Assembly (NCBI GenBank): GCA_965201045.1
Contig: OZ241746.1
Span: 4,588,001-4,652,000, forward strand
Length of the DNA stretch: 64,000 nucleotides
From: JAPORK01 sp026710285
GTDB lineage: Bacteria; Pseudomonadota; Gammaproteobacteria; Pseudomonadales; Endozoicomonadaceae
Direction: 5' to 3'
The stretch's first letter is position 1; every line of letters begins with the position of its first letter. Under the pieces are notes generated by a model. The model saw nothing but the letters and a program-made list of their open reading frames with translations. It did not search any database and had not been told where the DNA came from. The position numbers and the translations under genes were made by a program. Below, piece after piece: positions 9,001 through 18,164 of the stretch.

Positions 9001-11571
9001 TTCTGTCGGTTTACCTGTCACACTGCTAAGACCTATCGTTACAACAGTACGTCTATTCTGTGCATCTTCTGTGTAGTGAACTGCACAGCGGTATGCATTA
9101 TCATAAACGACAACCTCTGTTTCTCCATCAGGCAGATGTTTTCTGATCATTCTTCCAGAGGAATCATAATCAAAATGGGTAGTTAGCGCCACTGGTAATC
9201 CCTGACTCTGTGCATAATGTGTAGTTGTTGCCACTTCTCCTGCAGCATTGTAACTGATTTGTGTTTGTTGCTGCCATAACCCGGGTTGAAGATGCCCCTG
9301 CAGATCAGTTTTTTCAACGTACGTTGCCAGCTTTCTTCCTGTACCATCAAAAATTACTTTTTTCTGCATGCCATTGGGTGCAGTGACAATCACGCTGTTT
9401 TCATGTGCAGATAACTGATACTGATTCCGTGTTGTTACTTCAAACGGTGTACCTTTTGCATCAGTATGTGCTGTCAATCGACCCTGTTTATCATACTCAA
9501 AAGTTTGGATATTTTTTTTATCCTCAGAAATCACCCGTAGTGTTTTAGGAATAAATAAGCTTTTTTCAGTTATTACTGATGATACAGCATGTTTGTTTGC
9601 TATATCAATATAATCCGAAATCGTTTCCGTACCCTGTTGATTTAAGATGTACTTATAATGATGTATAACGGTCTTAACACTTCCTACCGGAAGAACACTG
9701 CCGGTGAGTTTTTTCTGTTTTAATAAACCATAAGTCAATGGATTTTTTTTATCCTGATAATAATGACTTATTTCTGTTCGTTGTTCATCACCGCTTTGAA
9801 CTTCAGTCTTATAAAGTACCAACGTATAACCTGATTCATTTCTGTTATTTTCTTTTAGGTAACTCATTGTTGTTATCACCGGGGTAAGCATTAAACTGTT
9901 TTTTACCGGAGCAGGAATAAGTGCTGTCTTTTCTACTAAAGCAGCTACCGGCCAGCCAACTGGCGCAGCAGGACAGTGACTGTCACCACGCTGGGGACAG
10001 TACTTTGTTTCTGTTGTGCGACCATAACTATCGGTTTGGCTGATTAACCGTCCGTAATCATCATAACTTCTGTTAACTACGGTTTCTACCGGTGCAGACA
10101 GGTTATCCCCCCAGTTTTTAGTGACAATTTTCAGAGGCAGAGAATAAGTCTCAGGTAGTTGCTTAAAAGAAGTATTTGCACAACCATCCCTTTTATCTGT
10201 ACGACAAAAATAAACTTCATTTTCACTGATTAGCTTATTCGTTTTATCACTGATGGTTTTAGTATCAATCAATAAATGATATTTGTTATACGTTCGGATT
10301 GTTTGTATTTGTCCGTTATCTTTTTTTGTCTGATAGGTGTAACCAGCAGGTGCTTCAAACAGTATATCTGTCTTCAAATTAGGCAGTTCAGTTAAACCGG
10401 AATTAAAACCAAGATAATCATGACTGTTACTGTTTGTTGAAGTGTAGCTGTAATCTACATTCATCGGTGGTTGGTTTGCACCGGGAATCATCCTGACATG
10501 TTTGACAACACACATTGATGCAAGTGGCTGAAATGGATGCTGGTCATTTGTAATATCGGGTAATTTCATCGCATCACTACAATCATAAATAAACTGTTTT
10601 TCCATTCCGGTAAAGTAGTGAATACCTGTCAGCAGATCCTGATTGTTGTGGGCAGTATAACTTAAACGAACCAGTCCGGAATGATTAACATTTTGTTGAT
10701 TACCACCCGGAAACCAGATATTGCGTACTTCTCTGTTTTCTAAATCAATACGCATGCTAACCGGATTACCCTGTACATCATGACTGGTAACTGTCAGATA
10801 ATTATTTTTTCTTGTCAATACTATTGAGAGACCATTATCGTCAGTTATTTTTTCTAATAGATGAGTTCCAGGCATATATTTAAAATTAACACCGTTTCCA
10901 TTTTGTTGTTCCATGCGAATTTCATAGCCATCATGGTCTAAAACATCCTGTATCCCATTTGTAGTTTTAATCACAAAATTCCCTTTTTTATCTTTAGTAA
11001 TGATGACATCTTTCAGTTTGTGATACTGTGGATGCCAGCTTCCGTCAGGCTGTTGTTCCAGGAAAAAACTTTTTCCTCCTGCTGTGTTCAACTGATGCGT
11101 AAACGGATTATAGTGTGTAAGATTCCATGCCCAACCACGTCCCAAATGATCTGGATCACCTTTTGCACCACTGTTATAGTTCATCTCCAGATCAATATCA
11201 GGACCATGACCAAAATTACTCCGTAATAAACCGGCTTTTATCGAAACCAGCAACATACCTGTCCGTGGATCCACCTCACTGTTTTCGCTTTTAGCAAAAT
11301 TAAAAGAATTGGACCAGATAGACAGACCGCCACTTCCTGATTCACCTAGTGATAAGTGATGATGATTGGTTGTATCTTTTTTATTTGTTATGTGTTTACC
11401 TGAATCATGTTGTTTCAGTAATGTTTTCTTATTAGTATAAGGACTATATTGGTATGTTTTATTTTTTCCAATAGCTAAGGTTATTTTTACAAAATAGAGA
11501 AATAAAAATAAAAACAGGAATGAACAAATAGAAACACAAAGTCTTTTATTAATAGTTTTTATAATTTTCAT
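6031..11571 (-). CDS. Gene 2: secreted YD-repeat protein with PPxY and LPxY linker
   Basis: The protein has 1,846 residues and starts at MKIIKTINKRL, with a weak AGG 9-10 nt upstream. A strongly hydrophobic segment (FLFLFLFLYFVKITLAIG) fits a Sec signal peptide. The shell is closest to gene 1 (shared SIKAGLL, SGAKGDPDHLG and core DPAGDGYAFGG). The linker is Tyr- and acid-rich, with LLPTYDQAI, EYEYEYG and DDPPSYVAA, so it carries both LPxY and PPxY motifs. The tip differs from all others at motif I: GILGGGTSG replaces GVFGCGN, and both the Cys there and the downstream Cys-x-His are missing. YDELLQEYA and LLRPGGRLYVMM remain. The Gly-rich loop is, if anything, closer to a canonical SAM-binding loop. 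The protein ends QKAY rather than QKPG. Confidence 0.93.
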   Translation of the reverse strand: MKIIKTINKRLCVSICSFLFLFLFLYFVKITLAIGKNKTYQYSPYTNKKTLLKQHDSGKHITNKKDTTNHHHLSLGESGSGGLSIWSNSFNFAKSENSEVDPRTGMLLVSIKAGLLRSNFGHGPDIDLEMNYNSGAKGDPDHLGRGWAWNLTHYNPFTHQLNTAGGKSFFLEQQPDGSWHPQYHKLKDVIITKDKKGNFVIKTTNGIQDVLDHDGYEIRMEQQNGNGVNFKYMPGTHLLEKITDDNGLSIVLTRKNNYLTVTSHDVQGNPVSMRIDLENREVRNIWFPGGNQQNVNHSGLVRLSYTAHNNQDLLTGIHYFTGMEKQFIYDCSDAMKLPDITNDQHPFQPLASMCVVKHVRMIPGANQPPMNVDYSYTSTNSNSHDYLGFNSGLTELPNLKTDILFEAPAGYTYQTKKDNGQIQTIRTYNKYHLLIDTKTISDKTNKLISENEVYFCRTDKRDGCANTSFKQLPETYSLPLKIVTKNWGDNLSAPVETVVNRSYDDYGRLISQTDSYGRTTETKYCPQRGDSHCPAAPVGWPVAALVEKTALIPAPVKNSLMLTPVITTMSYLKENNRNESGYTLVLYKTEVQSGDEQRTEISHYYQDKKNPLTYGLLKQKKLTGSVLPVGSVKTVIHHYKYILNQQGTETISDYIDIANKHAVSSVITEKSLFIPKTLRVISEDKKNIQTFEYDKQGRLTAHTDAKGTPFEVTTRNQYQLSAHENSVIVTAPNGMQKKVIFDGTGRKLATYVEKTDLQGHLQPGLWQQQTQISYNAAGEVATTTHYAQSQGLPVALTTHFDYDSSGRMIRKHLPDGETEVVVYDNAYRCAVHYTEDAQNRRTVVTIGLSSVTGKPTEQIVLPATTGTLPSVKVLCTSGDKQPGARVSRMTYDGFDRLISTVDPMGKIVQKRYDALGHVTDIINPVGDRIHNVYDLTGHVIQHWVMPVQGGQYLLASAGFNAAGQKLWSAREDGKKTTYHYNINGQLSDIYKSNGHHITLSYNNIGLVVKDSMDGKVLLQVSYDHLNHQPMIVAENTGITTYHYRDDGLLKNTIYQGVNGYTSSAETLAYNSYHHVISHTDSQKNKIIYMSDKLLRPVTKTYQENTGNTTQLEQLSYDSFSRVVKEVYGSGMIRLLTYNPWGQVETIKDSLNGKPLHTESFVYDPDGNITRLQRGDDQSHQVTIDYRYDRMDNLVSMNCQGDHKLCPHDTTMSGSNLKEAPAIIHQYYTFTRLNRIASVTEKLIDTSSDQLHLLSKTMSYIYANTKIPLRLTAISTQWNNQRTDTHVFIYDTSGNMIIDGKGNKINYNPFNQITQVINNAGVVSRYDYNGQGKEVKVVTTQGTWQMIYQGGTLSGEIVTDTANNRHRISYLSPEIKSTDNTITDWNESNYKGDVISILKQDKTLKQWVVQQHNVYSPYGMVWSYGKQKTTVLAFQQTLKGFDGEITDAATGWQFLGAGNRTYNPSQRYFVSEDPAGDGYAFGGNNPIMNSDPSGNMPKWLGKIFKIANTTFNMGMNMTHSKFIQGIGRSLIWGGMGLSFGPTFAIGMAFAAPATLAFTSALKPANKGLQQASMITGRVYGGALFVAGLIALGAGIGEFAEGLLAALTNEAPAVGGGETAAVGGETAAAGGEVATDLLPTYDQAISYPVNEYEYEYGPQINDYIPPNEEELEEVPEDDPPSYVAATGETPGNGGSAAIDDIPAVRRGILGGGTSGVAPSRYPTVTTFSHYHLIETDVQLFLNAPIEDVTNIVDEGVYDELLQEYASEYYLRLGHTLLRPGGRLYVMMTSDAGDNWASTYADSGAAIFGRDNTGFIFGIEQIRNVIGNFGNAELNPGIHNVMLVFQKAY
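6532..6543 (-). other. PPSY (PPxY) motif in gene 2
   Basis: Codons for Pro-Pro-Ser-Tyr lie within EDDPPSYVAA, at a linker position equivalent to the PPTY of gene 1 but in different surrounding sequence. This is consistent with selection for the motif, though two cases are few. Confidence 0.6.
6655..6666 (-). other. LPTY (LPxY) motif in gene 2
   Basis: Codons for Leu-Pro-Thr-Tyr lie in LLPTYDQAI. LPxY is a weaker WW-domain ligand that often occurs next to PPxY in eukaryotic adaptors. Functional relevance is inferred. Confidence 0.4.
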
Positions 11572-12119
11572 ATGCTATACAACCTGGTTTTGTAAAATTT
11601 ATGAGGTTAACTTGATTAGCTTTATGATGATAAGTATTATTCTTACTCATTTTTATTTTAGACAAAAGATTACCCTTTTAGTTTTATCTTAAAAACAGAT
11701 AAATATTTTTATATAAAATTATGAGCAATTACACAGATATTTACTTTATTAATGATGTAGTACTATTTTTTTTAAATATTATAGATTAGTCGTGTAAAAT
11801 AAAAACTGAACATAGCTTCAGATAGTTTTCCAAGTGATTTATCTTCTGATGTATTCTCAGGTTTTTTTCTGATACAAAAGAATTAACATAATTGTCTTTG
11901 CTTTTTATTGAGTCACCATTGTGTTCACTACCTGTAGAATACAAACTTAGCCGTATGTTAAAGATATACTTCCACTTTAAATCTGCCTATATTATCTTCA
12001 AATAATTTACATCATTTAGTATCAAATTATTATCAGACAATACACACAGATCAATTATATTTAATATTATTATTGCTAAATCGTTGAACACTCTTTAAGT
12101 TAAGTGCTCACTTTTTTAA
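11572..12119. other. Spacer between genes 3 and 2
   Basis: This 548-bp AT-rich spacer contains no convincing gene. From right to left (transcription order) it holds a hairpin at 12086-12109 after the gene 3 stop and a diverged spacer element at about 11929-12054 (CCTGTAGAATACAAAC ... CACACAGATCAA). The gene 2 upstream box, with TTTTAGACAAAAGAT, lies near 11655. Its distal part (11676-11750) matches the left edge of the window. I see no copy of the small opposite-strand ORF. Confidence 0.5.
12086..12109 (-). terminator. Hairpin after gene 3
   Basis: The arms GAACACT and AGTGCTC pair over 7 bp with one G-U when read as RNA. The hairpin lies 11 bp past the stop codon. In the gene direction no strong U-tract follows. 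In the opposite direction the stem runs into CACTTTTTTAA, so it may act mainly on plus-strand transcripts. Confidence 0.35.
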
Positions 12120-15100
12120 TTACACGTCAGGCTTTATAAATACTACCATGGTTTTATATGTGGATTCATTAAATCTGATCACCCCGAACCGTTTTGCTAC
12201 TTTTGCTATATTTTCTATCCCTTTAACAGCCCCTACGTTATCATCTCCGAACAGATCTGCACCTTTGTTTGTATACCCATACAACCAATTAAAACCATTG
12301 CCTTGATCCGTTACCATAACATACAACCTGCCACCTGGTCTTAGTGTGATATATGCTAATTTCAAATAATTCGCTCTTGAGTATTCCTGAAGTATTTCAT
12401 CATAAACATTTTTACCTGCTTCATTTACTGCATTTTCTATGGTTTCTCCGGGAAATAACCGGATATCAGATCCGTCCTCGGAATACTCAGAAAATGTCAT
12501 CATCTCATCATGATAACAGTCTTCATTGTTACCACATCCGAAAATAGCTCGATTGGCTCCCGGAACATCTTCCAGATAGGGTCTGCCATCGACAACTGAT
12601 ACCGATTGATTATTTTCAATCTCTACATTAACTTTGGCATTGGCTAACATATTATTTCCGTTTACACTATTCTCCAGTTCTCCAGAACTCAAAGAGTCTC
12701 CATCTATTTCAGTGTTTGTCCGAATGATATTAGCTATTGATTCAAAATCTGTTCCTGCTTCTGAAGACTCTTCTGCAAATGCTTCCAATCCTGTAAGTCC
12801 TGCTTCTGTTGTCCCTATCAGACCTGCAGCTGCACCAATACCTGTAATGATAGTCGCAAGTCCGGCTGCGAATAATGTGCCTGAAAAAATCCTTCCAGTA
12901 ATCATTGACGCTTGCTGTAAACCTTTGTTAGCAGGTTTTAATGCTGATGAAAAAGTTAATGCAGCCGGTACTGCAAAAGCCATACCAATTGCAAATGCCG
13001 GACCTAAGCTTAAACTAATGCCAGCCCAGAGCATTGACCTTCCAATACCCTGAAGAAGATGACTATGAACGTTTTTCATACCCAGAGTAATAACCAGACT
13101 GGATATTTTGAACATATCACCTAACCACTTTGGCATATTACCGCTGGAATCACTATTCATTATCGGATTGTTACTGCCAAAGGCATAACCATCACCGGCA
13201 AGATCTTCACTGACAAAGTAGCGCTGAGATGGATTATAAGTACGATTACCGTTGCCTAAAAACTGCCAGCCTGTTGCAGTATCAGTTATTTCACCATCAA
13301 ATCCTTTTAGCGTTTGTTGAAAAGCCGGAATGGTTACCTCTTGTTTTCCGTAAGACCATTCCATACCATAGGGGCTATAAATGTTATGTTGTTGTACCGT
13401 CCACTGTTTTAATGTTTTATCTTGTTTTAATATGCTAATGACATCGCCTTTATAATCACTTTCATTCCAGTCAGTAATCATACTATCTGTTGTTTTAGTC
13501 TCTGCTGAAGGATAGCTAATTCTGTGTATGTTATTAGCTGTATCAGTTACAACTTCACCGCTCAATGCGCCTTCCTGATAAAGCATCTGTCGGACTCCTT
13601 TTTGAGTTACAACTTTGATTTCTTTACCTTGACCATCGTAGTTATAGCGGCTAACCCTTCCTGTTATACTAATAACCCTGGTTATCTGATTGAAAGAATT
13701 ATAACTCACCTGATTACCCTGACCATCAATGATCATATTTCCGGCTGCGTCATAAAATAATTTATCGGTCTCAAAACGCTGATTATTCCATTGTGTACTG
13801 ACTGCAGTTAAGCGTAGTGGTACTTTAGCATTTGCATAGATGTAAAACATCTTTTTACTTAATGAGTGCCATTCTGGCGACGAAGTATCAAGTAATTTTT
13901 CAGAAACACTTGCAATACGGTTTAGTCGTGTAAACTTATAATCCTGTTGCATAATAGCCGGAGCTGTTTTCAGGTTATCATCACTAAATACTGTATCATG
14001 CGGACAGATTTTGTTATCTCCTTCACACTGCATTGAAACCAGATTATCCAGACGATCATAACGATAATGTATTGTTGCCTGACGATTCTGATCATCACTA
14101 CGCTGTAAACGAATAATATTTCCATCAGCATCGTAAACAAAAGATTCAGAATGTAATAGTTTTCCATTAATGCTATCTTTTATTATCTCTATCTCACCCC
14201 ACGGATTATACGTCAATAAACGTATCATACCGTTACCATATACTTTCTTTACCAGACGAGAAAAAGAATCATAGAATAATTGCTCAATTTGTGTGGTATT
14301 ACCATTGTTTTCCTGGTAGGTTTTCTCTACAGGTCTTACCAGCTTGTCAAACTTATAAATGATTTTATTATGCTGAGAATCTGTGCGACTGATAAGATCA
14401 TGATAGCTATTGTAAGTCAGCGTTTCAGCATTACTTGCATAGCCGTTAATACCTTTATGTATGGTACTTGCCAGTAGTCCGTCATTTCGATAATGATAAG
14501 TGGTAATCCCTGTATTATCACTTATTGTCAGTGGTTTATAATTATGATGATCATAACTGACCCGTAAAAATATTTTACCATCCAGACTATCGGTTACCGG
14601 CTTCCCAATATTATTGTAAGACAAAATGATATGGTGTCCATTCGATTTATCAATAGCAGACAATTGACCATTTACGTTGTAGTGATAAGTGGTTTTTTTA
14701 CCATCTTCTCTGGCTGACCATAATTTTTGACCTGCTGCGTTAAAACCTGCCGATGCCAGCAGATATTGCCCTCCCTGAATAGGCATAACCAGATGTTGAA
14801 TAACATGACCGGTCAGATCGTAGATATTATGTATTCTGTCTCCTGCAGGATTGATGATATCGGTCACATGCCCAAATGCATTATAGCGCTTTTGCACAAC
14901 TCTCCCCATGGGATCTTCAATACTAACAAGACGATTAAAACCATCGTAAGTCATCCTGGAGACTCTTGCACCTGGCTGTTTATCTCCTGCTGTACAGAGT
15001 ATTTTCACAGAAGGCAGGATACCCTTTGTGGCAGGTAATATAATCTGTTCCAACAGTTTTCCTGTTATACTGCTAAGACCTATCGTTACAGCAGTACGAT

Positions 15101-17621
15101 CGTTTTGTGCATCTTCTGAGTAGTGGACTACACAACGGTGAGCATTATCATACTGCGTGATTTCTGTTTCTCCGTCAGGCAGGTATTTTTTGATCAGACG
15201 TCCAAGGTTATCATAATCAAAACGGGTCGTCAGCGCTACCGGTATTCTTTGACCCTGTCCATAACGTGTACTGGTTGCTACTTTCCCTTCATCATTATAA
15301 CTTATCCGTGTTTGCTGTTGCCATATTCCAGGTTCAGGATGTCCCTGAAGATCAGTTTTTTCACTATAAGTTGCTAGTTTTCTCCCTAAACCATCAAACA
15401 TTACTTTTTTCTGCATACCATCAGGCATTGTTACAATCACACTGTTTTCATTTGGAGATAACTGATATTGAGTACGGGTTGTTGTTTCAAAGGGCGTACC
15501 TGTTGCATCAGTATGTGCTGTAATCCGACCCAGTACATCATACTTAAAGGTTTGAATATTTTTTTTATCCTCAGAAATTACCCGGAGTGTTTTAGGAATA
15601 AATACACTTTTTTCAGTTATTACTGATGATACAGACTGATTATTTCCTGTATCAATATAATCTGAAATAGTTTCGGTACCATTGTTATTTAAGGTGTACT
15701 GATAATGATGTGTAATTTCCTTAACACTTTCAGCAGGAAGATTAGTTCCTGTTAATTGTCTCTGTTTTAACAAACCATAAGTGAGCGGGTTATTTTTATC
15801 CTGGTAATAATAACGCATTTCTATCCGTTGTTCATTACCACTTTGAACACTGTTTTGATACAGTACCAGCGTATAACCCTTGTTATTTCTGTTGGTCTCT
15901 TTTTTATAAGTCATCGTTGTTATCACCGGAGACAAAGAGGCACTATTTTTTAGTAGAGCAGGAATTTTTTTTGTCTTTTCTGCTAAAGAAGCTACCGGCC
16001 AGCCAACAGGTGCAGCAGGGCAGAAACGATCTCCATTTTGTGGGCAGTAAATTGTTTCTGTTTTGCGACCATAACTATCGGTTTGACTAATTAACCGCCC
16101 GTAATTATCATAACTTCTGTTAACTGTAGTTGTTACTGGTGCAGACAGATTGTCCCCCCAGATTATAGTGACAATTTTTAAAGGCAGAGACCAGGTATCT
16201 GGCAGTTGATTGAAAGAAGTATTTGCACAACCATCTTCTTTATCTGTATGACAAAAATCAACTATAGTCTGTTTGAGTAGTTTATCAGTTTCATCACTGA
16301 TGGTTTTAGTACCAATTAATAAATGATATTTATTATACATTCGAATTACTTGTACCTTGCCGTTATCTTCTTTTGTCTGATAAGTGTAACTCGTAGGTGC
16401 TTCAAACAATATATCTGTCTTTAAACCAGGCAGTTCAGTTAAACCAGCATTAAAACCAAGATAATCATGACTGTTACTATTTGTTGAAGTGTAACTGTAA
16501 TCTGTATGCATCGGTGGCTGATTCGCACCGGGAATCATCCTCACCTGCCTGACCACACACATGGATTTAAATGGTTGAAACGAATTTTGATTATTCATAA
16601 TACGAGGTAGTTTCATCTCATGACTACAGTCATAAGTAAACTCTTTTTCCATTCCGGTAAAATAGTGAATACCGGTCAACAGGTTCTGACCGTTATTATA
16701 GGTATCGTAACTTAAACGAACCTGCCCGGAATCATTATCACTCTGCTGCTGATTACTTTCTGGAAACCAGATATTACGCACCTGATCATTTTCTAAACTA
16801 ACGCGTATATTAACCGGGTGTCCCTGTACATCATAACTGGTAACCGTCAGATAATTATCTTTTCTTGTTAGCCAGATCGAATGACCATTATCGTCAGTTA
16901 TTTTTTTTAAAAGATGACTTCCGGATATATAGTTGAAATTAACACCCTCTCCATTTTGTTGTTCCATACGAATTTCATAGCCATCATGGTCTAAAATATC
17001 TTTTATCCCATTTGCAGATTTAATCACAAGCTCCCCTTTTTCATTGGTAATGATGACATCTTTTAACTTGTGATACAGTGGATTCCAGCTTCCGTCAGGC
17101 TGCTGTTGCAGGAAAAAACTTTTTCCTCCTGCCGTGTTTAACTGATGAGTAGCCGGATTATAGTGTGTCATATTCCATGCCCAGCCACGCCCTAAATGAT
17201 CAGGGTTACCTGTTGCACCACTGTTATAATTCATTTCCAGATCAATATCAGGACCATGACCAAAATTACTCTGTAATAAGCCGACCTTCATAGAAATAAG
17301 CAGCATACCTGTTCTGGGATCTACTCTACTATTTGCGCTTTTAGCAAAATTAAAAGAGTTAGACCATATGGACAAACCACTACTGTTTGATTCATCCAGT
17401 AATGAATGGTGATTGGTTTTATTTTTCTTCTCTTTTGTGTGATTAGCTATATGATTATTTAAAGTGTTTTTTTTTAGTGATACTTTATTATGAGTATAAG
17501 TGTTGTTTTTATAATTTTTAATTTTTCCAATAGCTAAATTTATTTTTCCAAAGTATAAAAATAGAGACAAAAATAGTAGCATCTTTACAAATAAATATAG
17601 TCGTTTATTAAAGTTTATCAT
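12120..17621 (-). CDS. Gene 3: secreted YD-repeat protein, intermediate type with altered core motifs
   Basis: The protein has 1,833 residues and starts at MINFNKRLYLF with no strong Shine-Dalgarno. The hydrophobic segment MLLFLSLFLYFGKINLAIG fits a Sec signal. Its sequence lies between genes 1-2 and genes 4-11. It is the only member in which both downstream Asp-Pro pairs of the Rhs core are altered: SEDLAGDG instead of SEDPAGDG, and NSDSSGN instead of NSDPSGN. The hydrophobic region carries the version GMKNVHSHLLQGIGRSMLW, closely resembled only in genes 10 and 11. The linker is acidic, without PPxY. The tip has IFGCGNNEDCYH, YDEILQEYS and TLRPGGRLYVMV, and ends IKPDV. If the Asp-Pro pairs matter for self-processing, this copy may process differently. 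Confidence 0.93.
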   Translation of the reverse strand: MINFNKRLYLFVKMLLFLSLFLYFGKINLAIGKIKNYKNNTYTHNKVSLKKNTLNNHIANHTKEKKNKTNHHSLLDESNSSGLSIWSNSFNFAKSANSRVDPRTGMLLISMKVGLLQSNFGHGPDIDLEMNYNSGATGNPDHLGRGWAWNMTHYNPATHQLNTAGGKSFFLQQQPDGSWNPLYHKLKDVIITNEKGELVIKSANGIKDILDHDGYEIRMEQQNGEGVNFNYISGSHLLKKITDDNGHSIWLTRKDNYLTVTSYDVQGHPVNIRVSLENDQVRNIWFPESNQQQSDNDSGQVRLSYDTYNNGQNLLTGIHYFTGMEKEFTYDCSHEMKLPRIMNNQNSFQPFKSMCVVRQVRMIPGANQPPMHTDYSYTSTNSNSHDYLGFNAGLTELPGLKTDILFEAPTSYTYQTKEDNGKVQVIRMYNKYHLLIGTKTISDETDKLLKQTIVDFCHTDKEDGCANTSFNQLPDTWSLPLKIVTIIWGDNLSAPVTTTVNRSYDNYGRLISQTDSYGRKTETIYCPQNGDRFCPAAPVGWPVASLAEKTKKIPALLKNSASLSPVITTMTYKKETNRNNKGYTLVLYQNSVQSGNEQRIEMRYYYQDKNNPLTYGLLKQRQLTGTNLPAESVKEITHHYQYTLNNNGTETISDYIDTGNNQSVSSVITEKSVFIPKTLRVISEDKKNIQTFKYDVLGRITAHTDATGTPFETTTRTQYQLSPNENSVIVTMPDGMQKKVMFDGLGRKLATYSEKTDLQGHPEPGIWQQQTRISYNDEGKVATSTRYGQGQRIPVALTTRFDYDNLGRLIKKYLPDGETEITQYDNAHRCVVHYSEDAQNDRTAVTIGLSSITGKLLEQIILPATKGILPSVKILCTAGDKQPGARVSRMTYDGFNRLVSIEDPMGRVVQKRYNAFGHVTDIINPAGDRIHNIYDLTGHVIQHLVMPIQGGQYLLASAGFNAAGQKLWSAREDGKKTTYHYNVNGQLSAIDKSNGHHIILSYNNIGKPVTDSLDGKIFLRVSYDHHNYKPLTISDNTGITTYHYRNDGLLASTIHKGINGYASNAETLTYNSYHDLISRTDSQHNKIIYKFDKLVRPVEKTYQENNGNTTQIEQLFYDSFSRLVKKVYGNGMIRLLTYNPWGEIEIIKDSINGKLLHSESFVYDADGNIIRLQRSDDQNRQATIHYRYDRLDNLVSMQCEGDNKICPHDTVFSDDNLKTAPAIMQQDYKFTRLNRIASVSEKLLDTSSPEWHSLSKKMFYIYANAKVPLRLTAVSTQWNNQRFETDKLFYDAAGNMIIDGQGNQVSYNSFNQITRVISITGRVSRYNYDGQGKEIKVVTQKGVRQMLYQEGALSGEVVTDTANNIHRISYPSAETKTTDSMITDWNESDYKGDVISILKQDKTLKQWTVQQHNIYSPYGMEWSYGKQEVTIPAFQQTLKGFDGEITDTATGWQFLGNGNRTYNPSQRYFVSEDLAGDGYAFGSNNPIMNSDSSGNMPKWLGDMFKISSLVITLGMKNVHSHLLQGIGRSMLWAGISLSLGPAFAIGMAFAVPAALTFSSALKPANKGLQQASMITGRIFSGTLFAAGLATIITGIGAAAGLIGTTEAGLTGLEAFAEESSEAGTDFESIANIIRTNTEIDGDSLSSGELENSVNGNNMLANAKVNVEIENNQSVSVVDGRPYLEDVPGANRAIFGCGNNEDCYHDEMMTFSEYSEDGSDIRLFPGETIENAVNEAGKNVYDEILQEYSRANYLKLAYITLRPGGRLYVMVTDQGNGFNWLYGYTNKGADLFGDDNVGAVKGIENIAKVAKRFGVIRFNESTYKTMVVFIKPDV

Positions 17622-17853
17622 GATTTGCGTATCTTTATAAAAATTGTTGTGTTAAATTTACAAAGCAGATTGCATTCTGAAAGATGCAATTAAGACTTCT
17701 ATTAACTTAGACAAAAAATATTTATTTTAGTTTTCTTTAAACTAAACGACAAAAAATTATTTTATACTATTAAACAACAAAATTTATTTAGTATCATTCG
17801 AAATGATTGTGCTGATATTTGATTTATTATTTGTGTATTACTCTTTTGAATAT

Positions 17854-17859
17854 GAGGAG
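17854..17859 (+). promoter_or_regulatory. Shine-Dalgarno GAGGAG of the small ORF
   Basis: GAGGAG ends 6 nt before the ATG at 17866, an ideal spacing. It is the clearest ribosome-binding site in the window and the main reason to take the small ORF seriously. The equivalent sites in other spacers are mutated (GAGTGTGTAA, GAGGTTGCAA). Confidence 0.6.
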
Positions 17860-17865
17860 TATGCT

Positions 17866-17976
17866 ATGAAAGGTTTTCAGGGCAGATTTAAGTCGTTTTC
17901 TAATACAGATCACGTTATTTTAAAAAAATATTTCAATGATTTAAAAAAAGATCTTAATGAAAATTTACTCTTTTGA
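17866..17976 (+). CDS. Small ORF, 36 residues, opposite strand to the array
   Basis: The ORF encodes a basic peptide beginning MKGFQGRFKSFSNTDHVI and ending NENLLF. It is divergent from gene 3 and convergent with gene 4. Related reading frames begin at the same place in other spacers: intact at 54357, frameshifted downstream at 30142 and 48389, and broken near the start at 24009, 36341 and 60489. I do not recognise the product. The strong Shine-Dalgarno supports translation. The decay elsewhere suggests it is dispensable or a relic carried along with the repeat unit. Confidence 0.4.
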   Translation: MKGFQGRFKSFSNTDHVILKKYFNDLKKDLNENLLF

Positions 17977-18009
17977 TATCAGATAAAGGGATTAATTACT
18001 TTATACTGC

Positions 18010-18140
18010 TTTGGTCTGTAGTAATACAAACTTAGTAGTATGTTGCAGGTATATTTCTTTTTTAAATCAATTCATCCTATCTTTGAAAAGCTTGCATAAT
18101 TTATTATCAAACAATTATCAGGTAATACACACAGACCAAA
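18010..18140. repeat. 131-bp inverted-arm spacer element
   Basis: Arms TTTGGTCTGTA and CACAGACCAAA (10 of 11 positions complementary) bound a conserved 131-bp block containing AAAGCTTGCATAA. The same block at the same length recurs in most other spacers. It could fold as a long stem-loop RNA downstream of gene 4 or in the leader of gene 3. I see no flanking target duplication that would mark it as a mobile element. Confidence 0.6.
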
Positions 18141-18164
18141 ATTACATTGAATACTATTATTACT

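Noticed and set aside
17706..17730. The conserved AT-rich upstream box as a defined sigma-70 promoter of the large genes
   Set aside because: Several TATA-like hexamers exist, but no -35 partner at 16-18 bp is consistent across copies, so only a conserved box is reported.
18010..18140. Spacer element as a MITE or insertion-sequence remnant
   Set aside because: The inverted arms fit, but I see no target-site duplication, and the copies always occupy the same place in the repeat unit. Spread by unit duplication explains them. A genome-wide search would be needed to reopen this.
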